Assembly: GCA_003519585.1 (NCBI GenBank)
Contig: DOWL01000224.1
Location: forward strand, 10,607 to 62,047
DNA: 51,441 nt
Direction of reading: 5' to 3'
DNA from: Nocardioides sp.
GTDB taxonomy: Bacteria > Actinomycetota > Actinomycetes > Propionibacteriales > Nocardioidaceae
The position numbers and the translations under genes were made by a program. Shown here piece by piece: positions 16,423 to 24,716 of the stretch (position 1 is its first letter; the number at the start of each line of letters is the position of its first letter). Under the pieces are notes generated by a model, which saw nothing but the letters and a program-made list of their open reading frames with translations, made no database searches and was not told the DNA's origin.

Positions 16423-16432
16423 CCCGCACCAC

Positions 16433-16438
16433 TAGGCT
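16433..16438 (+). promoter_or_regulatory. Leaderless -10 (TAGGCT) for the 16446 gene
   Basis: TAGGCT with a 7-nt gap to the GTG at 16446, the same hexamer and spacing as for ligC. It suggests the gene has its own leaderless promoter although it follows ligC closely. Confidence 0.6.
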
Positions 16439-16445
16439 CGACCCC

Positions 16446-17012
16446 GTGGCCGAGAACGCACCGGAGAGCAACACCGACTACGCCGTCATCCTGCTCGTCG
16501 AGGAGAACCTCACCGAGGACGACGCCGCCCGCGTCCACTCCCTGCACGAGGGGATCGAAGACCCGGTCGTCTACCACGTGCTGATGCCGCTGGCCGACGG
16601 CCCCGCCCGGGTGCAGGCGGCGCTCGGCGCCACCGGTGGGCTCGAGCCCGACCTCGTCGCCGGGCGCCCGCTGCCGCTGCCGGAGATCGACCCGCAGGAG
16701 ATCATCGACGAGGCGCGCTCGGACACCGAGCGCGAGCTGGCCAACGCCGTCACGGTGCTCAAGGCCACTGGTTCGGGCGCCGTGGGCGAACTCGTGACCG
16801 GCGACCCGGTCGACGCGCTGGCCGCCAAGGTCACTGAGGTCGACGGCCGCGAGGTCATCATCTTCACCGAGGAGCACTTCGTCGCCGAGCTGCTCCGTCG
16901 CGACTGGACGTCCAAGGCCCGGCGTCGCCTGCAGGTCCCCGTGCTGCACCTGATGGAGCAGGAGAACTTCGACGAGCAGGCCGGCGGCGGCGAAGGCGCC
17001 TCCATCATTTAG
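16446..17012 (+). CDS. Hypothetical protein, Usp-like fold possible
   Basis: A 188-residue acidic soluble protein. The order of strands and helices is like a universal stress protein: an N-terminal strand (TDYAVILLVEENLTEDDAAR), a central helix after EIIDEARSDTEREL, a GEL-VTGDPVDAL turn, then EVIIFTEEHFVAELLRRDWT and a final strand VPVLHLMEQ. The ATP-binding glycine motif of true Usp proteins is not seen. It starts at a GTG with a leaderless -10 box and is followed after 3 bp by the next gene. The function is unknown; this is a fold guess. Confidence 0.7.
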   Translation: MAENAPESNTDYAVILLVEENLTEDDAARVHSLHEGIEDPVVYHVLMPLADGPARVQAALGATGGLEPDLVAGRPLPLPEIDPQEIIDEARSDTERELANAVTVLKATGSGAVGELVTGDPVDALAAKVTEVDGREVIIFTEEHFVAELLRRDWTSKARRRLQVPVLHLMEQENFDEQAGGGEGASII

Positions 17013-17015
17013 GCC

Positions 17016-17792
17016 GTGCCCAACCCACTGAGGCAATCGCTCGGCCGAGCGCTCCGGCGGCGCGAAGGGGCCGCCGTCGACGCGACGTACGCCGCGGTGC
17101 TCGACGGCGCCCACCTCTGGCTCGACGTCGAGGGTCCGGTATCGGTGCGGGACGTGGACACCGGCGAGGTGACCGATCTCGGCGCCGAGCCCTACGACCT
17201 GGGGGCGCTCACCGGGTCGACGTACGACGTGCTCGCCGGCCAGGCCGGCGTCGAGCTCGCTGACCGGTCGGCGGACCCGCTCACCCGCACCCCGCTTGCG
17301 CCGGACGGCGTCACCCGCTGGGAGGTCGTACGCCGCGACGACGGTCGGCTGCAGCTGCGTCGGCGCACCGAGCCGGCCACCGCCGAACTGGATGCCGTCG
17401 ACGAACGTGACGGCCGGATCCACCTGCGGATCAGGCCGGTGGACGCAGTCGAGCCGGGCTGTCACCTGCTGCTGCTCGACACCGACGACCAGACTCTCGC
17501 CACGTTGCCGGCGACCGCCCACGAAGGGCTGGTCGAGACGCTGATCGGTGTCGACGATCTGCCCGCCGGGTACTTCGGCGTACTCCGGGTGGCGCTCGGC
17601 ACCGAGGACGGCTGGGTGCGGGTCCGGCGCCGGGCCAACGACCTCGCCGACCCCAACCGGGCGGTCCTGCTGCCCGAGCTGTACGCCGACCCGGCCGACG
17701 ACGGGCAGCCGCCGGAGCACCCGCGGGCCCGGCTGCGCTGGAACCCCGACGGCCTGCTCGCACTCCGGTCGATCGACCCCGAGGCAGGGTGA
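17016..17792 (+). CDS. Hypothetical protein linked to a glycosyltransferase gene
   Basis: A 258-residue soluble protein of unknown family, beginning with a basic segment (LRQSLGRALRRREGAAVDAT) and continuing as repeated short beta-strand motifs such as LDGAHLWLDVEGPV and GRIHLRIRPVDAVEPGCHLLLLDTD. It looks like two or three beta-sandwich units. It has no signal peptide. The GTG at 17016 is 3 bp after the previous stop, and the GTG of the Stealth-glycosyltransferase gene is 7 bp after its own stop, so it is probably made with that enzyme and may serve the same polysaccharide pathway. Confidence 0.7.
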   Translation: MPNPLRQSLGRALRRREGAAVDATYAAVLDGAHLWLDVEGPVSVRDVDTGEVTDLGAEPYDLGALTGSTYDVLAGQAGVELADRSADPLTRTPLAPDGVTRWEVVRRDDGRLQLRRRTEPATAELDAVDERDGRIHLRIRPVDAVEPGCHLLLLDTDDQTLATLPATAHEGLVETLIGVDDLPAGYFGVLRVALGTEDGWVRVRRRANDLADPNRAVLLPELYADPADDGQPPEHPRARLRWNPDGLLALRSIDPEAG

Positions 17793-17799
17793 GGCAGGG

Positions 17800-20466
17800 G
17801 TGAAGGTCACCTTCCTGGTCCAGTCCGCACACAAGCAGGGCGGCACCGAGCGCTCCGCCATCACCCAGGCGAACGCCCTCGCGGCGGCAGGGCACGACGT
17901 CACGATCCTGAGCGTCGTCAAGGCCGCCGACGTGCCGGCGTTCGCCATCGATCCGCGGGTCACTGTCGAGCACCTGGTCGATCTGACCGTCCCCTACGAC
18001 GAGGCGCTCCACCAGCGAGAGTCGGCGCTGGTCCCCCGGCGCTGGGACAAGCAGTTCTCGGCCCTCACCGACGTCGGGCTCGAACGCGGGCTGCACGCGG
18101 TGGACTGCGAGGTGCTGGTCACGGTCACCCCCGCGCTGCTCGCCTGCGCCGTCGCGCTCGCACCCGACCGCGTCGTGATCGTCCACCAGGAGCACCGATC
18201 GTCGTCCCAGCGCACGTCCGGCATGGAGCCGCTGCTGGTCAACGCCCCGCGGGCGGACGTGGTCGCGCTGCTGACGCCGTCGATCGCGGAGTGGCTGCGC
18301 GGCGAACTCGGTGAGGTCGCGCCGGAGATCGTGTCGATGCCCAACGCGCTCCCGCAGGGTTTCGCGCCGCGCTCGCTGCTCGACTCGCGCACGATCGTGA
18401 CCGCCGGCCGGCTCGTGATGGAGAAGCAGTACACCAAGCTCGTGCACGCCTTCGGCGAGGTCGCCGACCAGCTGCCCGGGTGGCGGCTGCGGATCCTGGG
18501 CCAGGGCCACCAGCGGCCACACCTGGTCCGCGAGACCCGGAAGCGCGGGCTCTGGGACCGCGTCGAGCTCCCCGGCAACACCACCGATATGGCCAGCGAG
18601 TGGGCGAAGGCCAGCATCTGTGCGCTGACCTCGCGCGCCGAAGGGTTCCCGCTCGGGCTCCAGGAGGCGATGGCCGCGGGTGTCCCGTGCGTGAGCTTCG
18701 ACTGCGCCTCCGGTCCCCGCGAGATCGTCCACCACGAGGTCAATGGACTGCTGGTCGCGCCCGAGTCGATCGCCGGGATGGCCGCCGCACTGCTCCGGCT
18801 CGGCTCCGACGACGACCTGCGCCGGAGGCTCGGCGCCGGCGCCCTCGAGAGCGCGGCGCAGTGGGACGCCGACACGATCGCTAGCCAGTGGCTCTCGATC
18901 TTCGAGGAAGCGCTCGCGCGCCGCGCCGGCCGATCGCGGTTCGCCGCACTCGCCCACCGCGCGCCACCGGCGCCACCGGCCACGCCGTCGTACGACGCCG
19001 CCGGGGTGACGCCCGCCGCCGCGCGTGCCGCGGCACTCACCCTGGCGACGGACGCCGCACGGGCCGTGAGCAATGACTGGTTCGTGGTGCCGCCCCACGA
19101 GACCGGCATCACGACCGTGGTGCTCCCGATGGCCGCTCGGCATCGCTACCTCGAGGCGCTGGCCGCAGCGGAGGTGCCGTCGTACCTGTCGCTGCGCGAC
19201 CCCGCCGCCAACGGTTGGCACGAACGCCGCGCCCCCGTGGGCGTCCTGGCCGCCGACCTGCTCCGCGGCCGGACCTCGGTCGTGGCTATCGAGCCGTGGC
19301 CGGTCCACGGCGACCATGCCTCGGTGCTCGACCAGGGGTGTACGACGGAGGTGGAGTTCTGGGAGGAGGACGTGGCCGGGCAGCTGGTCGCGCCGCGTCG
19401 CAACCGCTACGCCCAACGCCTCCCCCGGGGCGCCGCCACCGTGCCCACCACGGTGGCCGGATTGACCGTGCCGACGCTGCCGCTGATGGCGGAGCCGACC
19501 GTCCACGAGTGCACGTTCCCCATCGACGTCGTCTACACCTGGGTCGACGGGCGCGACCCCGCCTGGAACCAGGCCCGGCTCGACCGGCTGGCCGGCTCGA
19601 CCGGCACCGCCACGACCCGCGAGTCCAGCGGTCAGGCGCGGTTCGTCTCCCGCGACGAGCTGCGCTACTCCCTGCGCAGCATCCACCTGTTCGCGCCGTG
19701 GGTACGCCGGATCCACCTGGTCACGGCGGGCCAGGTGCCGGACTGGCTCGACGCCTCGCATCCGGCAGTCACCGTCGTCGACCACCGCGAGATCCTGCCG
19801 GCCGACGCCCTTCCGACCTTCAACTCCCACGCCATCGAGTCCGCACTGCACCGGATCCCGGATCTCGCCGAACACTTCGTCTACCTCAACGACGACTTCC
19901 TCCTCGGTCGGGCTCTCGGCCCCGAGACCTTCTTCAGTCCGGCGGGGCTGGCCGCGGTGTGGTTCTCTCCCAACACCATCGGCATCGATGAGACGCCGGA
20001 CGCGGCGCCGTACCTCAAGGCCGCCTGGAACAACCGCCGCCTCCTGCGCGAGGCCTTCGGGGTCGTGGTCACCGACAACCTCGCCCACGCGCCGTACCCT
20101 CACCGCCGCTCGGTGCTCGAGGAGATCGAGCGGCGCTTCCCCGCCGAGGTCGCCGCGACTTCACAGGCGCCGTTCCGCTCCGACACCGACCTGTCGCTGC
20201 TCTCATCGTTCGCCCAGCACTACGCGCTGCTCACCGGTCGGGCGTACGCCGCGGCGCACCCGGACCACTCCGAGCGGGCCTACATCAACATCAGCAACAG
20301 CGACCTGGACTGGCAGCTCAAGAACGCGCTGCAGCGTCGCCAGGACTTCCTCTGCCTGGCCGATCACCATGACCACGCGCTCGGCGCCGAACGGCTCGAC
20401 CGGACCCTCGCGGAGTTCATGGCGACCTACTTCCCGGTCGCCGCACCCTGGGAGCGCGAGGGGTGA
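17800..20466 (+). CDS. Glycosyltransferase family 4 - Stealth phosphotransferase fusion
   Basis: An 888-residue bifunctional-looking polysaccharide enzyme. Residues ~1-390 are a GT-B glycosyltransferase: N-terminal VTFLVQSAHKQGGTERS with the GGTER glycine turn, later TAGRLVMEKQYTKLVHAF, and the donor-binding SRAEGFPLGLQEAMAAGVPC. Residues ~560-870 are a Stealth protein, with the four conserved blocks: IDVVYTWVDGRDPAWNQAR, RDELRYSLRSIHLFAPW, FVYLNDDFLLGR and PYPHRRSVLEEIERRFP. Stealth enzymes transfer hexose-1-phosphate to build phosphate-linked capsule or cell-wall polymers. The GTG at 17800 has GAGG just upstream. The fusion suggests one protein both adds a sugar and a sugar-phosphate. Confidence 0.88.
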   Translation: MKVTFLVQSAHKQGGTERSAITQANALAAAGHDVTILSVVKAADVPAFAIDPRVTVEHLVDLTVPYDEALHQRESALVPRRWDKQFSALTDVGLERGLHAVDCEVLVTVTPALLACAVALAPDRVVIVHQEHRSSSQRTSGMEPLLVNAPRADVVALLTPSIAEWLRGELGEVAPEIVSMPNALPQGFAPRSLLDSRTIVTAGRLVMEKQYTKLVHAFGEVADQLPGWRLRILGQGHQRPHLVRETRKRGLWDRVELPGNTTDMASEWAKASICALTSRAEGFPLGLQEAMAAGVPCVSFDCASGPREIVHHEVNGLLVAPESIAGMAAALLRLGSDDDLRRRLGAGALESAAQWDADTIASQWLSIFEEALARRAGRSRFAALAHRAPPAPPATPSYDAAGVTPAAARAAALTLATDAARAVSNDWFVVPPHETGITTVVLPMAARHRYLEALAAAEVPSYLSLRDPAANGWHERRAPVGVLAADLLRGRTSVVAIEPWPVHGDHASVLDQGCTTEVEFWEEDVAGQLVAPRRNRYAQRLPRGAATVPTTVAGLTVPTLPLMAEPTVHECTFPIDVVYTWVDGRDPAWNQARLDRLAGSTGTATTRESSGQARFVSRDELRYSLRSIHLFAPWVRRIHLVTAGQVPDWLDASHPAVTVVDHREILPADALPTFNSHAIESALHRIPDLAEHFVYLNDDFLLGRALGPETFFSPAGLAAVWFSPNTIGIDETPDAAPYLKAAWNNRRLLREAFGVVVTDNLAHAPYPHRRSVLEEIERRFPAEVAATSQAPFRSDTDLSLLSSFAQHYALLTGRAYAAAHPDHSERAYINISNSDLDWQLKNALQRRQDFLCLADHHDHALGAERLDRTLAEFMATYFPVAAPWEREG

Positions 20467-20589
20467 GCCAGGGAGTGCTCTAACCCCCTCGTCTGGACCA
20501 GCACAACCCCTCCGCGCCGCCCTGTAGATGAGTTGTTACCGAACGCTGGAGTCGTTGTGGTGTCGACGTGCCCCCAGCGTGACGCCGCC

Positions 20590-20818
20590 CCCCTAACGTT
20601 CAGGTGTCGGAAGTCTTCGGGCCTCTGACCTGGGAAAGAGCGACCCGCGCATCTCTGGGGGGAGCGCAGTTCGATCGGACTCAGCAATGCAGGACCTCCA
20701 CCAGGCGGTGTCGGGGGACACCACCCAGCGGGGCTCGTCGGGGGACGAGTCATCAGGTCTCAGCAAAGGGTTCCCGCCCGGGTGCTCGTGGGGATGCACC
20801 GGGCGGGCCCTTTCGCAT
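20590..20818 (+). ncRNA. Candidate structured RNA or leader with terminator
   Basis: Two perfect 6-bp hairpins follow each other: GGTGTC-GGGG-GACACC (20707-20722) and CTCGTC-GGGG-GACGAG (20734-20749). Both have the tip GTC-GGGG-GAC. A long GC-rich hairpin and T-rich tail follow at 20764-20818. The upstream limit is a guess, based on TAACGT at 20594. This could be a riboswitch-type attenuator for the secreted protein at 20981, or a free small RNA. On the opposite strand the tips become C-rich loops, reminiscent of the 6C RNA family, but that strand lacks a T-run terminator. I do not recognise a known riboswitch. Confidence 0.45.
20764..20818 (+). terminator. Strong hairpin terminator
   Basis: Left arm AAAGGG-TT-CCCGCCCGGGTGC and right arm GCACCGGGCGGG-CCCTTT pair with only small bulges, around a 10-nt loop, followed by CGCATTT. 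It lies about 160 nt before the LamG gene, so it either ends a small RNA or acts as an attenuator. Confidence 0.6.
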
Positions 20819-20980
20819 TTAGCCACTGCTGCGGTGCCCCGGGGTGTGCCTCGTCGACCCGTTGACGGCGACACCCAAAGTTGGGGAACTCCGCTCCGCT
20901 CCAGTGGTCCAGAGCACTCTCAGGTGCACGCTGGCCGGGCCTGCCGCAACCCCGCACCGGCACGATTCTCAGGAGTGAAA

Positions 20981-21721
20981 GTGCGAACCTCTCGATTGCT
21001 CGTCGGCCTCGGCGCCGCCGCCTGCCTGGTCCTGGCGACACCCAGCGCCATGGCCGCTCGCGGCCACCAGCCGGCCTTCCTGGCCGCCCCGGTCACCACG
21101 CTCGATCTCGAGCTCAACGATGCCGCCGGCTCCACCACGGCCGTCGACTCATCCGGCTTCGGCCACGACGGCGCGATCGGCAGCCACGTCAAGATGAACG
21201 GCTCAACCGCCACCATCGACCGGCACCCGCCGGACGCCGGGATCTACTACGGTGCCGCGCACCTGATCATGATCGACGACGCCCCGGACGCCTCGCTCGA
21301 CCCGGGCACCGGCAACTTCACCGTCGAGTTCCGGTTCCGCTCCACCGTGAAGTTCGGCAACGTGATCCAGAAGGGTCAGGCCACCGCGGTCGGCGGCCAG
21401 GTGAAGTTCCAGCAGCCCGGCGGCTACATGAGCTGCATGTTCAAGTCGCCCAACGGTCAGGCTTCGATCAAGTCGAGCATCTTCACCAGCGACGGCGCCT
21501 GGCACACCATCCGCTGCGAGCGCACGCCGACCCAGGTGACCCTGTACGTCGACGGCGTCTTCAACAAGCGGATCAAGCACACGACCAGCAACATCAACAA
21601 CACCAAGCCGTGGACGATCGGCGGCAAGTTCGACTGCGACACCAGCAACCCCAACACCGGCGCGGACAGCTGCGACTACTGGGCCGGCGAGATGGACTGG
21701 GTCAAGTTCACCAAGGGCTGA
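20981..21721 (+). CDS. Secreted LamG/concanavalin-like domain protein
   Basis: A 246-residue exported protein. A signal peptide (RTSRLLVGLGAAACLVLATP, cleavage near AMAARG) is followed by one jelly-roll domain of the LamG type: LDLELNDAAGSTTAVDSSGFG at the front, NFTVEFRFRSTVKFGNVIQKG in the middle, and GAWHTIRCERTPTQVTLYVDG with the typical exposed-strand pattern near the end. Such domains bind sugars or surface polymers. The GTG at 20981 is 5 nt after AGGAG; GTG 20975 is an alternative. It follows the Stealth operon and a candidate leader RNA, so it may act on or bind the cell-surface polysaccharide, but this is inference. Confidence 0.82.
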   Translation: MRTSRLLVGLGAAACLVLATPSAMAARGHQPAFLAAPVTTLDLELNDAAGSTTAVDSSGFGHDGAIGSHVKMNGSTATIDRHPPDAGIYYGAAHLIMIDDAPDASLDPGTGNFTVEFRFRSTVKFGNVIQKGQATAVGGQVKFQQPGGYMSCMFKSPNGQASIKSSIFTSDGAWHTIRCERTPTQVTLYVDGVFNKRIKHTTSNINNTKPWTIGGKFDCDTSNPNTGADSCDYWAGEMDWVKFTKG

Positions 21722-21760
21722 GCCACCAGCGATAGACACCTTCCAGGGTCGCGGCTCGAG

Positions 21761-22228
21761 TCAGGTTCGGACCTGACCCGAGCGGCGGCCCTGGAGCCAC
21801 GCCAGCAGCAATAGCCCGGCGGCGATGGCCACGCTGAACGCCGCGGCCCCGAGCCCGGCCTCGTGGTCCTCGAGCAACACGGCCGACAAGAGGTAGACCG
21901 CCGCCAGGCCCAGCAGCAGTTTCGCCCCGCCCAGCCACTGCCGGCGAGCCAGCTCCCGCGCCATCGCACGCACCTCTTCGGGCGGGCGGCCCTGGGCGAG
22001 CTCCCACGCCGGCGGCGCGCCGCGGTAGAGCCGCCACGCCGTACGGGCGACCACGACTCCGCCGCCACCGAACAGGACCCCAGCGACCAGCAGCCCGCCG
22101 ACGGTCTCGGAGACCAGCACCCCGACCAGCGCGAACAGCAGGGACGCGATCGCGCCCATCGCGAGCAGGCTGGCCGCCAGCTTCTTGGACGCCGACGGAC
22201 GCCGCTGCTCGGCCGCGGGCGCGCTCAC
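21761..22228 (-). CDS. Small membrane protein coupled to ligD polymerase gene
   Basis: A 155-residue protein of unknown function with four hydrophobic segments: LLAMGAIASLLFALVGVLV and VGGLLVAGVLFGGGGVVVA near the N-terminus, and LLLGLAAVYLLSAVLL and AAAFSVAIAAGLLLLAWLQ near the C-terminus. A soluble stretch between them contains a WELAQGRPPEEVRAMARELAR helix. The GTG at 22228 overlaps the LigD stop (GTGA), so it is translated with it. No link to DNA repair is evident from the sequence. It is convergent with the LamG gene. Confidence 0.75.
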   Translation of the reverse strand: MSAPAAEQRRPSASKKLAASLLAMGAIASLLFALVGVLVSETVGGLLVAGVLFGGGGVVVARTAWRLYRGAPPAWELAQGRPPEEVRAMARELARRQWLGGAKLLLGLAAVYLLSAVLLEDHEAGLGAAAFSVAIAAGLLLLAWLQGRRSGQVRT

Positions 22229-23328
22229 GACGGCCCGATCCAGTGGCCGTCGGCGTCCCAGTGCTCCTCGACCTTCTTGCTCGGCTGCACCCGTGGTGGC
22301 TCGCCGGGCATCTTGGGATAGTCGGGTGGGAACGGCATCTCGCCGCCGGGCAGTTCGTCGTAGAGCGCGAGCAGGGGCTCGATGGAGTGGGCCGTGTCGT
22401 CGATGGTCGCCCAGGCATCGCCCGAGGCAGCCAGCCGCTCGGGCACCGTGAACAGGTTGAGCTCGCGCGGGTCGCTCACTCCGGCCAACTCCTCCCAGGT
22501 GAGCGGCGTCGACACCGGAGCGCCGGGGATCGGACGCAGGGAGTACGCCGACGCGATGGTGCGGTCGCGGCAGTTCTGGTTGAAGTCGACGAAGATCCGC
22601 TCGCCGCGCTCCTCCTTCCACCAGTCGACGGTGACCCCGGGATCGCGACGCGCCAGCTCGCGGCCGAAGCCGATCGCCGCGTGCCGTACGTCGAGGAACT
22701 CCCAGCGCGGCTCGATGCGCACGAAGATGTGCACGCCCCGGTTGCCCGAGGTCTTGACGTAGCCGCGCAGGCCGAGCTCCTCCAGCAGCTCGCGTGCTCC
22801 ACCTGCCACGCTGACCGCGTCGACGAACGACGTCCCGGGCTGCGGGTCGAGGTCGATCCGCAGCTCGTCGGGCCGGTCGACGTCGCTGCGGCGCACGGGC
22901 CACGGATGGAAGGTCAGCGTGCCCATGTGAGCGCACCACACCGGCACCGCGATCTCGGTCGGGCAGATCTCGTCGGCGGTGCGGCCCGAGGGGAAGGTGA
23001 TCTCGACCGACTCGAGGTAGTCGGGAGCCCCCTTCGGCACGCGCTTCTGATAGAACGCGTCGGCGTCCTCCCCTCGTGATGACTGAGCCATCCGGGAGGT
23101 GGCCAGCTTCATCCCCGGGCGGACGCCGGAGGTCCAGCGCTCCAACGCCGTCGGGCGCTCGCGTAGCGCGCGCATCAGGCCGTCCTCGACCGCGACGAAG
23201 TACTCCGCCACCATCAGCTTGGTGACCTCGGGCGTCGAGTCGGTCGCCTCGTAGATCACCCGATCCGGGCTCGACACCCGCACCGTGCGGTCGCCCGCTT
23301 GGACCTCGACTACTGCGGCCTTCGGCAT
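22225..23328 (-). CDS. ligD: LigD-type primase-polymerase domain protein
   Basis: A stand-alone polymerase of the archaeo-eukaryotic primase superfamily, the POL domain of bacterial NHEJ LigD, which fills gaps at broken ends and prefers ribonucleotides. The 367-residue protein has the catalytic pair Asp159/Asp161 (RIDLDPQPG), TSGNRGVHIFVRI with the conserved His, a third acidic position in RIFVDFNQN, and SLRPIPGAPVSTPLTWEEL. The ligase and nuclease domains of full LigD are absent, as in actinobacteria that carry them as separate genes. The ATG at 23328 follows TTTACT by 6 nt and is probably leaderless. LigC is 6 kb away. Confidence 0.9.
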   Translation of the reverse strand: MPKAAVVEVQAGDRTVRVSSPDRVIYEATDSTPEVTKLMVAEYFVAVEDGLMRALRERPTALERWTSGVRPGMKLATSRMAQSSRGEDADAFYQKRVPKGAPDYLESVEITFPSGRTADEICPTEIAVPVWCAHMGTLTFHPWPVRRSDVDRPDELRIDLDPQPGTSFVDAVSVAGGARELLEELGLRGYVKTSGNRGVHIFVRIEPRWEFLDVRHAAIGFGRELARRDPGVTVDWWKEERGERIFVDFNQNCRDRTIASAYSLRPIPGAPVSTPLTWEELAGVSDPRELNLFTVPERLAASGDAWATIDDTAHSIEPLLALYDELPGGEMPFPPDYPKMPGEPPRVQPSKKVEEHWDADGHWIGPS

Positions 23329-23368
23329 GGCGTCAGTAAACCTGACGCGACGGACACTCCACGCAACG

Positions 23369-23374
23369 TAGCGT
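23369..23374 (+). promoter_or_regulatory. Leaderless -10 (TAGCGT) for the Eis-like gene
   Basis: TAGCGT lies 8 nt before the GTG at 23383. The divergent ligD start at 23328 is only 54 bp away, so both promoters share this short region. Confidence 0.5.
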
Positions 23375-23382
23375 GGGGAACC

Positions 23383-24665
23383 GTGACCGAGCCCGCCCAT
23401 GACGGCCTGAACTTCGTCACCTTCCGCGCCGACGACAAACCTGAGCGGCTCGACGGTTGGTACGAGGCTCAGCAGCGCGGCTTCCACCAGGGCCGCACCA
23501 GCGAGGAGCTGCGCCAGCACTTCGGGGAGCACCTGCGCGCCGACGACGTGGTGCTGCGTGGCGTCTGGCAGGACTCCCCCGCGCTGGGCTCGGGCACGAT
23601 CCCGGTGGCGACGTACGCCAGCTACGACAAGACCCTGAACACGGGGAACACGGGCAACACCGGATCCGGCCTCCAGCGGGTGCGGATGATCAGCGACGTG
23701 ACGGTGAGCCCCACGCACCGGCGCCGTGGGCTGCTCCGCACGATGATGACCGTTGATCTCGCCGACGCCGTAGAGCAGGGTGTGCCGCTGGCCGTGCTCA
23801 CGGCGTCCGAGGGGGCCATCTACGGGCGGTTCGGTTTCGGGCCGGCGATCTTCGAGCACGCGCTGGAGGTCGACACCGGTCCGCGCTTCGCGCTGCGGCC
23901 GTTCGTGGACGACGGCTCGGTCGAACTGCTCGAGCCCGCGGAGGCCTGGCCGGCGATGGCGCAGATCTTCGCCCGGTTCCACGAGCAGACCCGCGGCTCG
24001 GTGGAGCGGCCGCAGTTCTACGAGCCGATCCTGACCGGCGCGTTCAACTTCGAGGACGGCGAGGACCGGAAGCTGCGGACCGCCGTACACGTCGACGGGT
24101 CGGGTACGCCGGACGGCTACGTCGCCTACCGCCCGAACCCGCGCAAGGACGGCCCCGCACGATCCATGTCAGCGACCTGGTCGCGGTCACGCCGACGGCG
24201 TACCTCCGGCTCTGGCGTTTCCTCGCCGACCTCGACCTCAGCGACAGCGTCGAGTGGGGCCGAGCCTCCGTCGACGATCCCCTCGTGTGGGCCCTGGTCG
24301 ATCCCTACCGGGTGAAGGTGACCCGAAAGATCGAGTCGCTTTGGGTCCGGGTGCTGGACGTTCCGACGGCACTGGCCGCGCGGCCTTGGGGTCGCGACGG
24401 CGACGTGGTCCTCGAGGTGACCGATCCCCTCGGCCATGCGCACGGGCGGTTCCGGGTCGTGACCCGCGACGGCACGGCCGAGGTGGCCCCGACCGACGCG
24501 GACGCCGACGTCACGTTGGACGCCGACACCCTCGGCGCGCTCTACCTCGGCGGCGTCGCCACCGAGACGCTGCAGCGCGCGGGGCGGCTCACCGGCCCCG
24601 GCGTGGCGACGTTCGGCGCCATGGCCGACACCGGCCCGGCGCCGTACTGCATCACCGGCTTCTGA
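23383..24665 (+). pseudogene. Eis-like GNAT acetyltransferase, frameshifted
   Basis: An N-acetyltransferase with a GNAT N-terminal half and an SCP2-like C-terminal half, like mycobacterial Eis, which can acetylate many amine substrates. The first frame reads RMISDVTVSPTHRRRGLLRT (acetyl-CoA loop R-R-x-G-L) and TASEGAIYGRFGFGPAI, up to NPRKDGPA. The frame breaks near 24157. Adding one C there restores TIHVSDLVAVTPTAYLRLWR and the continuous C-terminal half ending GAMADTGPAPYCITGF, with the typical C-terminal Phe carboxylate. The repaired protein has 427 residues, as expected. Sequencing deletion or real loss are both possible. Confidence 0.8.
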
Positions 24666-24703
24666 GGCCGGTCCGCAGCCGGTCCGAGCCTTGTGGTCGT
24701 GAC

Positions 24704-24709
24704 TACGCT
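24704..24709 (+). promoter_or_regulatory. Leaderless -10 (TACGCT) for msrB
   Basis: TACGCT with a 7-nt gap to the ATG at 24717 and no ribosome site between. Confidence 0.55.
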
Positions 24710-24716
24710 TGAAGGC

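Larger units (their letters stand above)
20467..20980. other. Long intergenic region with structured RNA candidate
   Basis: A 514-bp gap without a convincing gene. The open frame from 20687 that joins the LamG gene lacks a ribosome site and has no protein-like composition in its first 98 residues. The region contains two hairpins with identical loops (20707-20749), a strong hairpin followed by a T-rich stretch (20764-20818), and the LamG ribosome site (AGGAG, 20971-20975). Confidence 0.6.

Noticed and set aside
16419..17963. 514-codon minus-strand frame
   Set aside because: Opposite two coupled plus-strand genes with leaderless boxes; composition of a shadow.
17431..20103. 890-codon minus-strand open frame
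   Set aside because: It lies wholly opposite the Stealth-glycosyltransferase operon and is rich in Arg, Gly, Asp and Val, as expected of an antisense shadow in GC-rich DNA; no domain is visible.
20590..20820. c-di-AMP (ydaO) or GEMM riboswitch upstream of the LamG gene
   Set aside because: The conserved core sequences of these families, as I remember them, are not present.
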